In this document: piece by piece, positions 14,450 through 23,428 of the stretch
Layout of the letters: each line of letters starts with the position of its first letter
Position numbering within the stretch: the first letter of the stretch is position 1
Source of the DNA: an uncultured Bacteroidota bacterium
Lineage (GTDB): Bacteria; Bacteroidota; Bacteroidia; 2-12-FULL-35-15
Reading direction: 5' to 3'
Assembly: GCA_903926385.1 (NCBI GenBank)
Contig: CAIYIS010000042.1
Location: 1 to 37,618, forward strand
DNA length: 37,618 nt
Notes under the pieces: generated by a model
Told to the model about the DNA's origin: nothing
What the model saw: the letters and a program-made list of their open reading frames with translations, nothing else
Database searches by the model: none
Made by a program: the position numbers and the translations under genes

Positions 14450-16216
14450 TTGAAAATTAATCATCCATACATCACCATAAGAAGTGCAGCTTCGCTGATG
14501 GTTTTGTGTATTCTGCTTTTTTCTTCTTCCTGCAAAACGACTCAGTCGGGCGACAAATCGACTTCCGGAAAAAGTGCTTCCGAGATGTCGAATAAAGATA
14601 AAGTGACATTCGACATGCTGTTTTTTGATGCGAATAAAGAAAAAATATTGGGTAACCTGGACAAAGCAGAAGTTGCGTTTCTCGAAGCTTTAAAAATTAG
14701 TCCCAATAATGGTGCTGCACTTTATGAACTTGCTAACATTTACTTTTACAAAAAAGACAAAGTAAAATCTTTGCTTTATAGTAAAAAGGCAGTAGCCATC
14801 GACCCATCTAACGAATGGTTTCAGTTGTTGTATGTCGATTGCTTAAAACAAAACAAACAATCTAAAGAAGTGGCAGAAGTGTATGAAACGTTGATTGAGA
14901 AAAACCCTACCAAGATTGAATATTACTATGAGTTGGCCAATTCATATTTAATGTCCAATAAGATTAATGATGCACTGAAAGCGTATGACAAAATTGAAGC
15001 TCGCTTTGGAGTTACCGAAGAAGCATCCATGCAAAAACTAACCATATTCAATTCCTTAAAAAGTTTTGATAAGTCGGTAGCGGAAGTACAGAAATTAATA
15101 AAAGCATTTCCTAAAGAAGCCAAGTATTATGGTATGCTTGGCGAATTATATCAGTCGAACGGAATGAACGACAAAGCACTTCAGGCCTTCACCGATTTGC
15201 TGAAAATAGATTCAACCAATGCATTTGTGCATTTATCACTGGCCGATTTTTATCGCAATACCAAACAAAACGACAAGGCATTTGAAGAAATTAAAATTGC
15301 TTTCAAAAGTAATGAGCTGGACATAGACCCAAAAATTAAAATCCTTTTATCGTATTACGAAATCACTGAAAAATTTCCGGAGTTAAAACCGGATGCATTT
15401 AAATTATGCGACATTTTGATTGGGGTACATCCCAACGAAGCCAAGGCATTTGCCATGTATGGCGACTTTTTGTTTAGAGACAAAAAACTAAGCGATGCTC
15501 GGGAGAAATACCGTAAAGCCATTTCCATTGACAAAGGTAAATATGCACTTTGGGAAAACCTTTTAATCATCGATTCCGACTTAAACGATGTTCCTTCTTT
15601 GTCGCAAGAAAGTAAAGAAGCAATGGACTTATTTCCAAATCAACCTCTGCCCTATTTATTTTTCGCTGATTCTAATATAAAGTTGAAAAATTACAAAGAA
15701 GCCATTGATGCGCTCAACGAAGGAAAGGAATTTGTAATTGACAACAAAATTCTGACTGCTCAGTTTTATACTTTGATAGGCGATGCACAAAACTCTTTGA
15801 AAAATTTTCCGGCTTCCGATAATGCCTACGACAAAGCATTGGAGCTTGACCCCAACAACATTTCGGTACTGAATAACTATGCTTATTTTCTTTCTCTACG
15901 TAAAACCAATCTCGAAAAGGCAGGTGCTATGTCGAAAAAATGCAACGACCTTGAACCAAACAACAATTCGTATCTCGACACGTACGGATGGATTTTATAT
16001 CAGCAAAGCAAATATGACGATGCTAAAGTTTGGATAGGAAAAGCGCTCGATAATGGAGGAAGAAACAATGGAACATTGCTCGAACATTATGGCGATGTAT
16101 TATTCAAACTTGGCGAAACAGAAAATGCAGTGAAATACTGGATGGATGCAAAGAAAGTTGGAGGCACATCAGATTTTATTGACAAGAAAATTGCCGACAA
16201 AAAACTATATGAATAA
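14450..16216 (+). CDS. TPR-repeat lipoprotein
   Basis: The 588-residue product has a lipoprotein signal: a hydrophobic stretch ending in LLFSSSC with the lipid-carrying Cys28, so it is expected in the outer or inner membrane facing the periplasm. The rest is a solenoid of TPR-like helix pairs, seen in repeated A-x-x-x-L-x-x-x-P patterns such as ALKISPNNGAALYELANIYF, YYYELANSYLMSNKINDAL and ALELDPNNISVLNNYAYFLS. TPR proteins act as assembly platforms, so a partner must exist, and the two genes that follow are candidates. The assumed start is TTG at 14450; an internal ATG further on would still keep part of the signal. Its 3' end overlaps the DUF4292 gene by eight bases. Similar TPR lipoproteins sit in this gene order in other Bacteroidota, by memory. 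Confidence 0.88.
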   Translation: MKINHPYITIRSAASLMVLCILLFSSSCKTTQSGDKSTSGKSASEMSNKDKVTFDMLFFDANKEKILGNLDKAEVAFLEALKISPNNGAALYELANIYFYKKDKVKSLLYSKKAVAIDPSNEWFQLLYVDCLKQNKQSKEVAEVYETLIEKNPTKIEYYYELANSYLMSNKINDALKAYDKIEARFGVTEEASMQKLTIFNSLKSFDKSVAEVQKLIKAFPKEAKYYGMLGELYQSNGMNDKALQAFTDLLKIDSTNAFVHLSLADFYRNTKQNDKAFEEIKIAFKSNELDIDPKIKILLSYYEITEKFPELKPDAFKLCDILIGVHPNEAKAFAMYGDFLFRDKKLSDAREKYRKAISIDKGKYALWENLLIIDSDLNDVPSLSQESKEAMDLFPNQPLPYLFFADSNIKLKNYKEAIDALNEGKEFVIDNKILTAQFYTLIGDAQNSLKNFPASDNAYDKALELDPNNISVLNNYAYFLSLRKTNLEKAGAMSKKCNDLEPNNNSYLDTYGWILYQQSKYDDAKVWIGKALDNGGRNNGTLLEHYGDVLFKLGETENAVKYWMDAKKVGGTSDFIDKKIADKKLYE

Positions 16217-17087
16217 AGTAAGAAGTATGAAAGCAAGCTTTGTAATTGAAAAGAGTTTTCGATTATTTACCCTGGCTTGCCTTTTTGTTTTGTTCTTCTC
16301 TTTTTCTTCATGCAAACATCAGCAGAAACTTGTTTTGAATAATGGTAAATGTCTTTTGAATTACAAAAATGCACGAACCCTAACCACCAATTTAAAAGCA
16401 AACGAATTTCGTTTTGACAGAATGAATGCAAAGATGAATGTGGAATCGTTAATCGACAGTGTTTCCAATTCGTTTACCATAAATTTGAAAATAAAACGAG
16501 ACAGTGTCATTTGGATGTCTATTTCTAAATTCGGAATCGAAGGTGCAAGAGTGCTCATCACAAGAGATACAGTAAAACTGACTATAAGCTTTGGTGATAA
16601 AAAATATTTTATTGGCGATTTTTCTTTCATTAGCAAATTGCTCAATGCCGATTTGGATTTTGAAATTATTCAATCATTGCTTATCGGCAACAGTGTTGCA
16701 TTTTATGACGAAGACAGCAAACTGAAAGCAGGTGTTAACAATTGTCAGTACACATTAGGAACCATCCGCAAACGAAAGTTAAGACGAGTAATGGAGAAAG
16801 GAAAAGAACTAAAAGAATCGGCTCAGAGTATTTATATGACTCCCGAGAATTTTAAGATTTCCAGAATACTGTTTTATGAATTCAATCCCGACCGAAGTCT
16901 GGATGTGAAGTACAGCGAATTTGCTCAGGTGGACAGCACACAACTGCTTCCCATTAAAATGCAACTCTCTTTTATAGCACAAAAAAATATTAATATCGAC
17001 ATCAATTACACAAAAACAACTTTTGATCAGGAACAAACTTTTTCTTTTAAAATTCCGGAAGGATATGAGCGACTTATTTACAAATAA
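16209..17087 (+). CDS. DUF4292 family lipoprotein
   Basis: The ATG at 16209 overlaps the TPR gene end by eight bases and gives 292 residues with a lipoprotein signal (LACLFVLFFSFSSC, Cys35). An upstream in-frame ATG exists at 16146 but would place 21 extra residues before the signal, so it is rejected; 16227 is an alternative start. The body is all-beta in character, with NAKMNVESLIDSVSNSFTIN, SVIWMSISKFGIEGARVLIT and a terminal [12 protein letters not shown]. This matches the DUF4292 family of Bacteroidota. The build recalls LolA/LolB-type half-barrels that carry lipoproteins or lipids, but that link is inference. It is embedded between the TPR lipoprotein and EnvC-like genes with overlaps on both sides, so the three are translated as a group and may act in one envelope complex. 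Confidence 0.87.
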   Translation: MNKVRSMKASFVIEKSFRLFTLACLFVLFFSFSSCKHQQKLVLNNGKCLLNYKNARTLTTNLKANEFRFDRMNAKMNVESLIDSVSNSFTINLKIKRDSVIWMSISKFGIEGARVLITRDTVKLTISFGDKKYFIGDFSFISKLLNADLDFEIIQSLLIGNSVAFYDEDSKLKAGVNNCQYTLGTIRKRKLRRVMEKGKELKESAQSIYMTPENFKISRILFYEFNPDRSLDVKYSEFAQVDSTQLLPIKMQLSFIAQKNINIDINYTKTTFDQEQTFSFKIPEGYERLIYK

Positions 17088-18318
17088 TAAAAACAGATTC
17101 TTTTTATTGCTGTTTCTTTGGGCTTCATTCTTGTTGATTCCTGTGCATGGATATGCTCAGAAAACAAAAAAAGAATTAGAAAACAAAAAGAGACAACTTC
17201 AAAAAGAAATTGAATACACCAATCAATTGCTGGATGAGACAAAAAAGAACAAAAAACTTTCGTTGAACCAACTGGTAACCCTCAACAAAAAAATAAGTGT
17301 AAGAGAGGAACTGATATCAACCATCAACAACGAGATTTACACACTCAACAAACAAATTACAGATGCCAACACTAACATCAAAGGTTTGCAAAACGATTTG
17401 GTAAGACTAAAAACCGAATATGCCAAAATGGTTTATTACGCTTACAAAAACCAGGATGCCTACAGCCGACTGATGTTCATCTTTGCCGCCAAAGATTTTG
17501 AGCAAGCTTATTCCCGATTAAAATATTTTCAGCAATACAGCGAATACCGCCATAAACAAGCCGAAAAAATCACCGAAACCAATAAGCACCTCGTTGAACA
17601 AGTGCAAGATTTAGAACACAAGAAAATAGACAAGCGACTTTTGCTGGGCAATCAGGAAACGGAAAAACAAAGTTTGACAACCGAAAAAGGCGAAAAAGAA
17701 CAAGTGTTTTCTCAACTTCAGGAGCAGGAAAGCAGTTTAAAAAAAGACCTCGACCGTAAGAAAAGAGATGCCGAGAAATTGCAACTTGCCATACAGCGAG
17801 CCATCGAAAAAGAATTGGAAAAAGCACAAAAAGAAGCCGAAACCGAAAACAAACCCAAACCCCTCAAACTGGTGCTTACTCCCGAAGCTCAGGTGTTGTC
17901 GAACTCGTTCGAAAAAAACAAAAACAAACTGCCTTGGCCGGTGGCAAAAGGAATCATCAGCGAACGATTTGGTGTACACCCCCACCCTTCCTTAGCAAAC
18001 GTAGATGTAAATAATAATGGTGTGGATATTTCTACCAGCAAAGGCTCTCTGGCTCGTGCTGTTTTTGATGGAGAAGTAACCGCTGTGGTTAACATGCCCG
18101 GCTCCGGACAATTTATCATTGTTCGTCACGGAGAATACCTCACCATTTATTCTAACCTCAAAGATGTATATGTTAAAGTAAACGAAAAGGTAAAAACCAA
18201 ACAAAACCTTGGCTCCATCATCTCTGACGATGACGACTCTAAAACAATTCTGCATTTCGAAGTATGGAAAGTAAAATCTCGACTCGACCCCGAAGAATGG
18301 TTGTACGAGAATAATTAG
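17065..18318 (+). CDS. EnvC-like murein hydrolase activator with degenerate LytM domain
   Basis: Starting at the ATG at 17065 the product has 417 residues: a signal peptide ([20 protein letters not shown]), a long coiled coil (about 25-260, rich in Lys/Glu/Gln), and a C-terminal LytM/M23 domain. Two of the usual zinc ligands are missing. The HxGxD motif reads NNGVD (Asn317 for His, Asp321 kept), and the HxH motif reads ILH (Ile for the first His). YSNL replaces the usual YAHL. Such inactive LytM proteins (EnvC, NlpD) switch on amidases at the division site instead of cutting peptidoglycan themselves, so the same role is inferred. The start overlaps the DUF4292 gene by 23 bases, and the longer reading from 17023 would hide the signal peptide. 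tatA follows after 47 bases behind its own promoter. Confidence 0.88.
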   Translation: MSDLFTNNKNRFFLLLFLWASFLLIPVHGYAQKTKKELENKKRQLQKEIEYTNQLLDETKKNKKLSLNQLVTLNKKISVREELISTINNEIYTLNKQITDANTNIKGLQNDLVRLKTEYAKMVYYAYKNQDAYSRLMFIFAAKDFEQAYSRLKYFQQYSEYRHKQAEKITETNKHLVEQVQDLEHKKIDKRLLLGNQETEKQSLTTEKGEKEQVFSQLQEQESSLKKDLDRKKRDAEKLQLAIQRAIEKELEKAQKEAETENKPKPLKLVLTPEAQVLSNSFEKNKNKLPWPVAKGIISERFGVHPHPSLANVDVNNNGVDISTSKGSLARAVFDGEVTAVVNMPGSGQFIIVRHGEYLTIYSNLKDVYVKVNEKVKTKQNLGSIISDDDDSKTILHFEVWKVKSRLDPEEWLYENN

Positions 18319-18334
18319 GCTATTATAATTTTTG

Positions 18335-18343
18335 TATCTTTGC
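18335..18343 (+). promoter_or_regulatory. -7 element of tatA
   Basis: TATCTTTGC, a full match to TAnnTTTGC, ends 22 bp before the tatA start at 18366. An independent promoter here would let tatA be transcribed apart from the envelope operon. Confidence 0.6.
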
Positions 18344-18365
18344 ACCTTATAAAAAAAATCAGCAC

Positions 18366-18569
18366 ATGTTAAATTCTGTATTAATTGGATTTTTGGGCTT
18401 AGGTGGCTCCGAAATGGTAATCATTCTTGTTATTGTTTTATTGCTTTTTGGCGGTAAAAAAATTCCTGAATTAATGAAAGGTCTTGGTAAAGGCGTTAAA
18501 GAATTCAAAGACGCTTCTAAAGGCGAAGAGGAAAAAGGCAACAACTTGCCTTCTGACAAAAAAGACTAA
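18366..18569 (+). CDS. tatA: Twin-arginine translocase subunit TatA
   Basis: The 67-residue protein forms the pore of the Tat pathway, which exports folded proteins. It has the standard layout: a short N-terminal helix in the membrane ([21 protein letters not shown]) with the FGxxKIPE hinge, then an amphipathic helix ([16 protein letters not shown]) and a charged, flexible tail. TatA and TatB are hard to tell apart by length alone; the FGGKKIPEL motif and short tail fit TatA. tatC is not in the window. It is followed by a strong terminator, so it is likely a single-gene unit with the promoter noted above. Full length. Confidence 0.95.
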   Translation: MLNSVLIGFLGLGGSEMVIILVIVLLLFGGKKIPELMKGLGKGVKEFKDASKGEEEKGNNLPSDKKD

Positions 18570-18591
18570 CCTTAACTTTTTATAAACCTTT

Positions 18592-18632
18592 AACTCCCCT
18601 GCCTGTGCAGGGGAGTTTGTATTTATTTTTTT
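18592..18632 (+). terminator. Intrinsic terminator after tatA
   Basis: AACTCCCCTGC (18592-18602) pairs perfectly with GCAGGGGAGTT (18607-18617) around a CTGT loop, followed by a T-rich stretch with seven consecutive T. It ends transcription before gatA. Confidence 0.9.
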
Positions 18633-18642
18633 CCCTGACATT

Positions 18643-20070
18643 GTGAAATCGTACCAAGCTCTTTCCGAAGTTCAAGCCGATTTATCTTCCGGCATTATTA
18701 CCTGCACCGACCTTGTTCAGCAATACCTTCTTCGTATTGAAGAAAAAAAACACCTCAACGCTTTTCTCGAAGTGTTTACTCAGTCGGCTATGCAGAAAGC
18801 CAAAGAAGTGGACGAAAAATTAAAAAACGGCACTGCCGGCATTTTGGCCGGAATGGTAATTGGTCTTAAAGACAATATCTGTTATAAAAATCATAAAGTT
18901 TCCGCTTCATCCAAAATTCTCGTTGGTTTCGAGTCGCTTTACAGTGCCACTGTGGTCGAACGACTGCTGGCTCAAGATGCCATCATCATTGGCCGATGCA
19001 ATTGCGATGAATTTGCAATGGGTAGTTCTAACGAAACTTCGGCTTTTGGCAATGTGCTTAATCCCCTCGATACTTCTCGCGTTCCGGGTGGTTCATCAGG
19101 AGGGGCTGCTGCTGCTGTAGCTGCCGATTTATGTTTAGCTTCGCTCGGCACCGACACCGGAGGAAGTATCCGTCAGCCCGCTTCGTTTTGCGGTGTGGTG
19201 GGACTCAAACCTACTTATGGGCGCGTTTCTCGCCATGGTGCTATTGCTTATGCATCTTCTTTCGACCAGATAGGCCCCCTTACCAAAAATGTTTACGACT
19301 CTGCTTTACTATTGCAAGTTATGGCCGGCAAAGACGAGTACGATAGCACAGTGTCGTCCCGTCCCGTTCCTCAGTTTTCTCAATCGCTTACTCCCCCTTC
19401 GGGAAAATTGCGAATTGCTTATCTGAGCGACTGTGTAGATGCCAACGGACTCAATCCCGAAATTAAAGACTATATATATAGTGTAATTGATAAATTAAAA
19501 AAAGAAGGTCACACAGTGGAGCCGGTGGCTTTTCCTTACCTCGATTACCTGGTGCCTACTTATTATGTCCTCACCACAGCCGAAGCCTCGTCTAACCTGG
19601 CTCGTTACGATGGTATAGGGTTTGGCTATCGCAGCCCCAATGCCACCGACCTCGAAAGCACTTACAAAAAATCGCGTACCGAAGGTTTCGGCACCGAAGT
19701 AAAACGCAGAATTATGCTCGGTACCTTTGTGCTCAGTGCCGGATATTACGATGCTTATTACTCCAAAGGCCAACGCGTGCGCAGGTTTTTGCAAAACAAA
19801 ACAAACGATATTTTTAAAAACTACGATTTTATTATTCTGCCCGCCACTCCCGGCACAGCTTTCAAATTTGGTCAGCACAGTGCCGACCCTATTGCCATGT
19901 ATCTCGAAGATATTTTTACCGTTCAGGCCAATATCACCGGCATTCCGGCCATTTCTTTACCTATGGGCTCTCATTCCAATGGTATGCCTTTCGGAGTGCA
20001 GGTATTCGCTCCTCATTTTGCCGAAGACCGCCTTTTTGCCTTTTCGCAATACTTAATGGAAAGGAAATAA
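18643..20070 (+). CDS. gatA: Asp/Glu-tRNA amidotransferase subunit A
   Basis: The 475-residue amidase releases ammonia from glutamine for the conversion of misacylated Glu-tRNA-Gln (and Asp-tRNA-Asn) within GatCAB. The amidase-signature triad is intact: Lys76 in GLKDNICYKN, Ser151 of the GGSSGG turn, and nucleophile Ser175 in TDTGGSIRQPASFCG. The start is GTG at 18643, where the usual N terminus with a SSGIITCTDLVQQYL helix begins. gatB and gatC are elsewhere. The gene lies only ten bases after the T-run of the tatA terminator, so its promoter must be inside or before that hairpin, which is odd; some read-through may be needed. Functionally it connects with gltX in this window, since GltX can supply the mischarged tRNA if a separate glutaminyl-tRNA synthetase is lacking. 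Confidence 0.96.
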   Translation: MKSYQALSEVQADLSSGIITCTDLVQQYLLRIEEKKHLNAFLEVFTQSAMQKAKEVDEKLKNGTAGILAGMVIGLKDNICYKNHKVSASSKILVGFESLYSATVVERLLAQDAIIIGRCNCDEFAMGSSNETSAFGNVLNPLDTSRVPGGSSGGAAAAVAADLCLASLGTDTGGSIRQPASFCGVVGLKPTYGRVSRHGAIAYASSFDQIGPLTKNVYDSALLLQVMAGKDEYDSTVSSRPVPQFSQSLTPPSGKLRIAYLSDCVDANGLNPEIKDYIYSVIDKLKKEGHTVEPVAFPYLDYLVPTYYVLTTAEASSNLARYDGIGFGYRSPNATDLESTYKKSRTEGFGTEVKRRIMLGTFVLSAGYYDAYYSKGQRVRRFLQNKTNDIFKNYDFIILPATPGTAFKFGQHSADPIAMYLEDIFTVQANITGIPAISLPMGSHSNGMPFGVQVFAPHFAEDRLFAFSQYLMERK

Positions 20071-20120
20071 GTTTAAAGTTAGGAAGTGTAAAGTTTCAAG
20101 TTTAAGGTTTCGGGTTGGCT

Positions 20121-20189
20121 TACTATAAAAGTTTACAGTATATGGTTACCTAAAAATCTGCTTATTGCAAAAGTTTGCAGTATATGGTT
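20121..20189. repeat. Two 27-bp direct repeats with dyad symmetry, 42 bp apart
   Basis: Copies at 20121-20147 and 20163-20189 match at 23 of 27 positions. Each holds a dyad of the form TAYTRYAAA-AG-TTTRCAGTA. In the second copy the base changes fall on both arms and keep or improve pairing (TTGCAAA against TTTGCAG). The 42-bp step is four helical turns. They lie 50 bp after gatA and about 200 bp before kup. The rest of 20071-20388 contains AT-rich patchwork words and no gene. Confidence 0.7.
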
Positions 20190-20359
20190 TCTATCCTCCT
20201 AATTATTTTTTATTGGCGATAGCTTCCCGAAACTCTAAACATTAAACTCGAATCTGTGAATCTGTGGCTAACTTTCCACTTCATCAATTTTAAAATTCTA
20301 GAAATCTAAAATTCAAAATTATTTCCCTGTAATTCGTGTCCGTGTGCTTTTATATTTTG

Positions 20360-20368
20360 TAGTTTTGC
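20360..20368 (+). promoter_or_regulatory. -7 element of kup
   Basis: TAGTTTTGC matches TAnnTTTGC and lies 20 bp before the ATG at 20389. It also shows that the longer GTG-started frame from 20344 cannot be translated from this promoter, which fixes the start. Confidence 0.55.
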
Positions 20369-20388
20369 GCACTTTTTTTAAAAACAAA

Positions 20389-22332
20389 ATGTCAAAAGAC
20401 AACCATCTTGTCCACAAACTCTCAGGAGCCGGACTACTCGTTACCTTAGGAATTATATTTGGCGACATTGGTACATCGCCTCTTTATGTGTATAGCGCCA
20501 TTGTGGGCAATAAGCCTATAGATATAGATACGGTAAAAGGTGGTCTGTCGTGTATTTTCTGGACACTTACCCTCCAAACCACACTGAAATATGTGGTACT
20601 AACGCTCAGGGCAGATAACAAAGGTGAGGGTGGTATTTTCTCGTTATATGCATTGGTGCGCAAAGCCCGTATCAAGTGGCTTTTGTTTCCGGCTATCATA
20701 GGGGGCAGTGCTTTGCTGGCCGATGGTATTATTACTCCTCCCATTTCGGTAGCTTCGGCCATCGAGGGTTTGCGCGACCTCAATCCCGATATTCAAACCG
20801 TTCCCATCGTATTAGCCATTTTGGTGGGTATGTTTTTTATTCAGCAGTTTGGAACCAAGTTTATCGGTAAGTTTTTCGGGCCGGTAATGCTGGTTTGGTT
20901 TTTATTACTTGCGGTGTTAGGGGTTATGGAAATTTCTACCAACTTCAGCATCTTTACAGCTCTTAATCCTTATTATGCTTATGTTTTATTGTTCAATCAT
21001 CCGGGCGGATTTTTGGTATTAGGTGCGGTTTTTCTTTGTACCACAGGTGCCGAGGCCCTCTATTCCGACCTTGGGCATTGCGGCAGAGAGAATATTCGCG
21101 TGTCGTGGATGTTTGTAAAAATTACGTTAATCTTAAACTATTTCGGACAAGGAGCATGGCTTATTTCTCATCAAGGCGAACTGTTGGGAAAAACCAATCC
21201 GTTTTATGCCCTTATGCCCGATTGGTTTTTGCCTGTCGGAATTACCATAGCCACCATGGCCACCATTGTAGCCAGTCAGGCATTAATTAGTGGTTCGTTT
21301 ACTTTAATAAATGAGGCTATGCGTTTAAATTTCTGGCCAAAAGTTAAAGTAAAATATCCTTCCGATTTAAAAGGACAATTGTACATACCAAGTGTAAACT
21401 GGCTTTTGCTGGCAGGCTGTATTATTGTTACGCTCAAATTTCAGGAGTCGAGCAATATGCAGGCAGCTTATGGTTTGGCCATAGTGCTCACCATGCTCAT
21501 GACCACCACCCTGCTTACTTATTATATGGTCATCAAGCGATTTAACAAAATCCTAATTGCCCTCATCATGATTACCTATCTCCTTATCGAAGGGGCTTTC
21601 CTTATTGCCAATCTTCATAAGTTTTCGCATGGCGGATGGTTTACATTAATGATTGCAACTTTCCTCATTTCGATTATGCTCGTTTGGTTTTATGCTCGCA
21701 AAATACGTAACCGTTATGTGGAGTTTGTAAAACTGAAAGATTACCTGCCGGTGCTCGAAGATTTGAGTCGCGACTTAACCGTACCTAAATATGCTACTCA
21801 CCTGGTGTATCTAACCAGCGCAAATAACCGCGAAGAAATAGAATCGAAAATTATCTATTCGATTATGCAAAAACAACCCAAACGTGCCGACATTTACTGG
21901 TTTGTTCACGTAGATGTGGTGGATGAGCCTTATCTGATGGAGTATAAAGTAAACGAGTTTATTCACGATGATGTTATTCGCATCGATTTCCGTTTAGGAT
22001 TCCGTGTGGCTCCCCGCATTAATCTTATGTTCCGCAAAGTGGTAGAAGATATGGTTAAAAACAATGAGGTGGATATTACCAGCCGTTACAAATCGCTTCA
22101 TAAAAACAATGTAATTGGCGATTTCCGCTTTATCGTTATCGAAAAATTCATTTCTTACGAAAACGATTTACCAATTTACGAAAAGATGATTCTGGATGTT
22201 TACGACTTCTTCAAACGCATGAGTTTGTCAGAAGAAAAAGCATTCGGTCTCGATACCAGTTCGGTTACCGTTGAAACTGTTCCATTAATTATCGCACCTC
22301 CAAAAGAGTTAAATCTGAAACGAGTGCTCTAA
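20389..22332 (+). CDS. kup: Low-affinity potassium uptake protein (KUP/HAK/KT family)
   Basis: The 647-residue membrane protein imports potassium, probably with protons. The family signature is at the N terminus: SGAGLLVTLGIIFGDIGTSP followed by LYVYSAI. About twelve hydrophobic helices follow, with ADNKGEGGIFSLYALVRKA between the first ones and CTTGAEALYSDLGHCG in the middle. The C-terminal third (from about residue 450) is a soluble cytoplasmic domain. The ATG at 20389 is preferred over a GTG at 20344 because the promoter sits between them. It is a single-gene unit by spacing. The two phased dyads upstream might be its operator, although nothing ties them to potassium. Confidence 0.95.
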   Translation: MSKDNHLVHKLSGAGLLVTLGIIFGDIGTSPLYVYSAIVGNKPIDIDTVKGGLSCIFWTLTLQTTLKYVVLTLRADNKGEGGIFSLYALVRKARIKWLLFPAIIGGSALLADGIITPPISVASAIEGLRDLNPDIQTVPIVLAILVGMFFIQQFGTKFIGKFFGPVMLVWFLLLAVLGVMEISTNFSIFTALNPYYAYVLLFNHPGGFLVLGAVFLCTTGAEALYSDLGHCGRENIRVSWMFVKITLILNYFGQGAWLISHQGELLGKTNPFYALMPDWFLPVGITIATMATIVASQALISGSFTLINEAMRLNFWPKVKVKYPSDLKGQLYIPSVNWLLLAGCIIVTLKFQESSNMQAAYGLAIVLTMLMTTTLLTYYMVIKRFNKILIALIMITYLLIEGAFLIANLHKFSHGGWFTLMIATFLISIMLVWFYARKIRNRYVEFVKLKDYLPVLEDLSRDLTVPKYATHLVYLTSANNREEIESKIIYSIMQKQPKRADIYWFVHVDVVDEPYLMEYKVNEFIHDDVIRIDFRLGFRVAPRINLMFRKVVEDMVKNNEVDITSRYKSLHKNNVIGDFRFIVIEKFISYENDLPIYEKMILDVYDFFKRMSLSEEKAFGLDTSSVTVETVPLIIAPPKELNLKRVL

Positions 22333-22375
22333 AAAACTGCAAAAAATCATATAAAAAAAGTTAAAATAAAAAGGA

Positions 22376-22403
22376 TTGGTATTAATTAAATACCTAAAAT
22401 TGC
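22376..22403 (+). promoter_or_regulatory. Probable promoter of the nuo operon
   Basis: TTG at 22376-22378 and TAAAATTGC at 22395-22403 stand 16 bp apart (19 bp start to start), close to the Bacteroidota TTTG / TAnnTTTG arrangement. The nuoA start follows at 22429. It is the only plausible promoter seen in the gap after kup. Confidence 0.5.
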
Positions 22404-22428
22404 ACCCGGAAATAAAATAAATATTTTT

Positions 22429-22800
22429 ATGCCAGTACAAAACACCCCGTTAGATTTTTTCCCGATTGCATTGATGTTTATAGTTGCTTTAGCTGTGGTT
22501 ATCGCCCTGCTTATCGCCACACACTGGTTGGGACCCAAACGTAAAGCCAAAATTAAAGAAGATACCTTTGAGTGCGGTATCGAAGTTCAGGGAAACGCAC
22601 GTTTCCCGTTTTCAGTAAAATATTTTCTGGTAGCCATTTTATTTGTGCTGTTTGATGTCGAGGTAATCTTTATGTATCCCTGGGCAGTTAATTTCAAACA
22701 ACTCGGATTAACCGGCTTTGTTGAAATGTTAACATTCGTTGCTTTTTTATTAGTAGGCTTTTACTACATAATAAAGAAGGGCGCTTTGAAATGGGAATAA
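22429..22800 (+). CDS. nuoA: NADH-quinone oxidoreductase subunit A
   Basis: NuoA is a small membrane subunit (123 residues) of respiratory complex I, which couples quinone reduction to proton export. It has three hydrophobic helices and the conserved loop KEDTFECGIEVQGNARFPFSVKYF with its Cys, followed by LFVLFDVEVIFMYPWAVNF, where acidic residues sit in the second helix. This loop lies near the quinone tunnel. Full length. It opens a complex I operon that keeps the common A-to-N order. Confidence 0.96.
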   Translation: MPVQNTPLDFFPIALMFIVALAVVIALLIATHWLGPKRKAKIKEDTFECGIEVQGNARFPFSVKYFLVAILFVLFDVEVIFMYPWAVNFKQLGLTGFVEMLTFVAFLLVGFYYIIKKGALKWE

Positions 22801-22868
22801 TCTGATTGTGTTGTCGGCAGTTTGGATATAACCTGTTGCCGCAAACCAATGACTAATGAAAAGTTAAA

Positions 22869-23426
22869 ATGAGTTCAATAGAAAAATCAAAAGTTAATAT
22901 TGTTCAGGCACCTGACGGAATAGAAGGGCCCGGTTTTTTTGTAACCACCATGGATAAAGCCGTTGGGTTAGGCCGCAAAAACTCATTATGGCCTCTGCCT
23001 TTCGCTACTTCTTGTTGCGGAATTGAATTTATGGCCACAGCAGCTTCCACTTACGATTTAGGCCGATTTGGTGCCGAGCGTTTGAGTTTTTCTCCTCGTC
23101 AGGCTGATTTACTAATGGTTATGGGAACTATTTCTAAAAAAATGGCTCCTGTGTTACGTCAGGTATATCAGCAAATGGCCGAACCGAGATGGGTGCTTGC
23201 CATGGGAGCATGCGCATCAAGCGGGGGCATATTTGATACATATAGTGTGCTTCAGGGTATCGACAGAATTATTCCTGTCGATGTGTACATACCGGGTTGT
23301 CCTCCTCGTCCCGAGCAGGTAATTGACGGTATTCTCGAAATTCAAAAAATCGCTTCGAGCGAAACCACCAGACGCAGAAATCAGCCTGAATACAAAGCTT
23401 TGATGGAAAAATACGGAATGGAATAA
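22869..23426 (+). CDS. nuoB: NADH-quinone oxidoreductase subunit B
   Basis: The 185-residue peripheral-arm subunit carries iron-sulfur cluster N2, the last electron carrier before quinone. The four ligands are visible: the adjacent pair Cys49-Cys50 in TSCCGIEFMA, Cys115 in MGACASSGG and Cys144 in IPGCPPRP. Length and motifs are standard. Its stop is two bases before the nuoC start, so the two are translationally linked. The 68-bp gap from nuoA has no gene or hairpin that I can see. Confidence 0.97.
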   Translation: MSSIEKSKVNIVQAPDGIEGPGFFVTTMDKAVGLGRKNSLWPLPFATSCCGIEFMATAASTYDLGRFGAERLSFSPRQADLLMVMGTISKKMAPVLRQVYQQMAEPRWVLAMGACASSGGIFDTYSVLQGIDRIIPVDVYIPGCPPRPEQVIDGILEIQKIASSETTRRRNQPEYKALMEKYGME

Positions 23427-23428
23427 TT

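Noticed and set aside
16146-16208. Longer N terminus for the DUF4292 protein
   Set aside because: It would place 21 residues in front of the lipoprotein signal and extend deep into the TPR gene.
17023-17064. Longer N terminus for the EnvC-like protein
   Set aside because: It would bury the signal peptide 14 residues deeper; the ATG at 17065 gives a normal exported protein.
20344-20388. GTG start for kup at 20344
   Set aside because: The -7 element at 20360-20368 lies downstream of that codon, and the ATG at 20389 begins the normal family N terminus.
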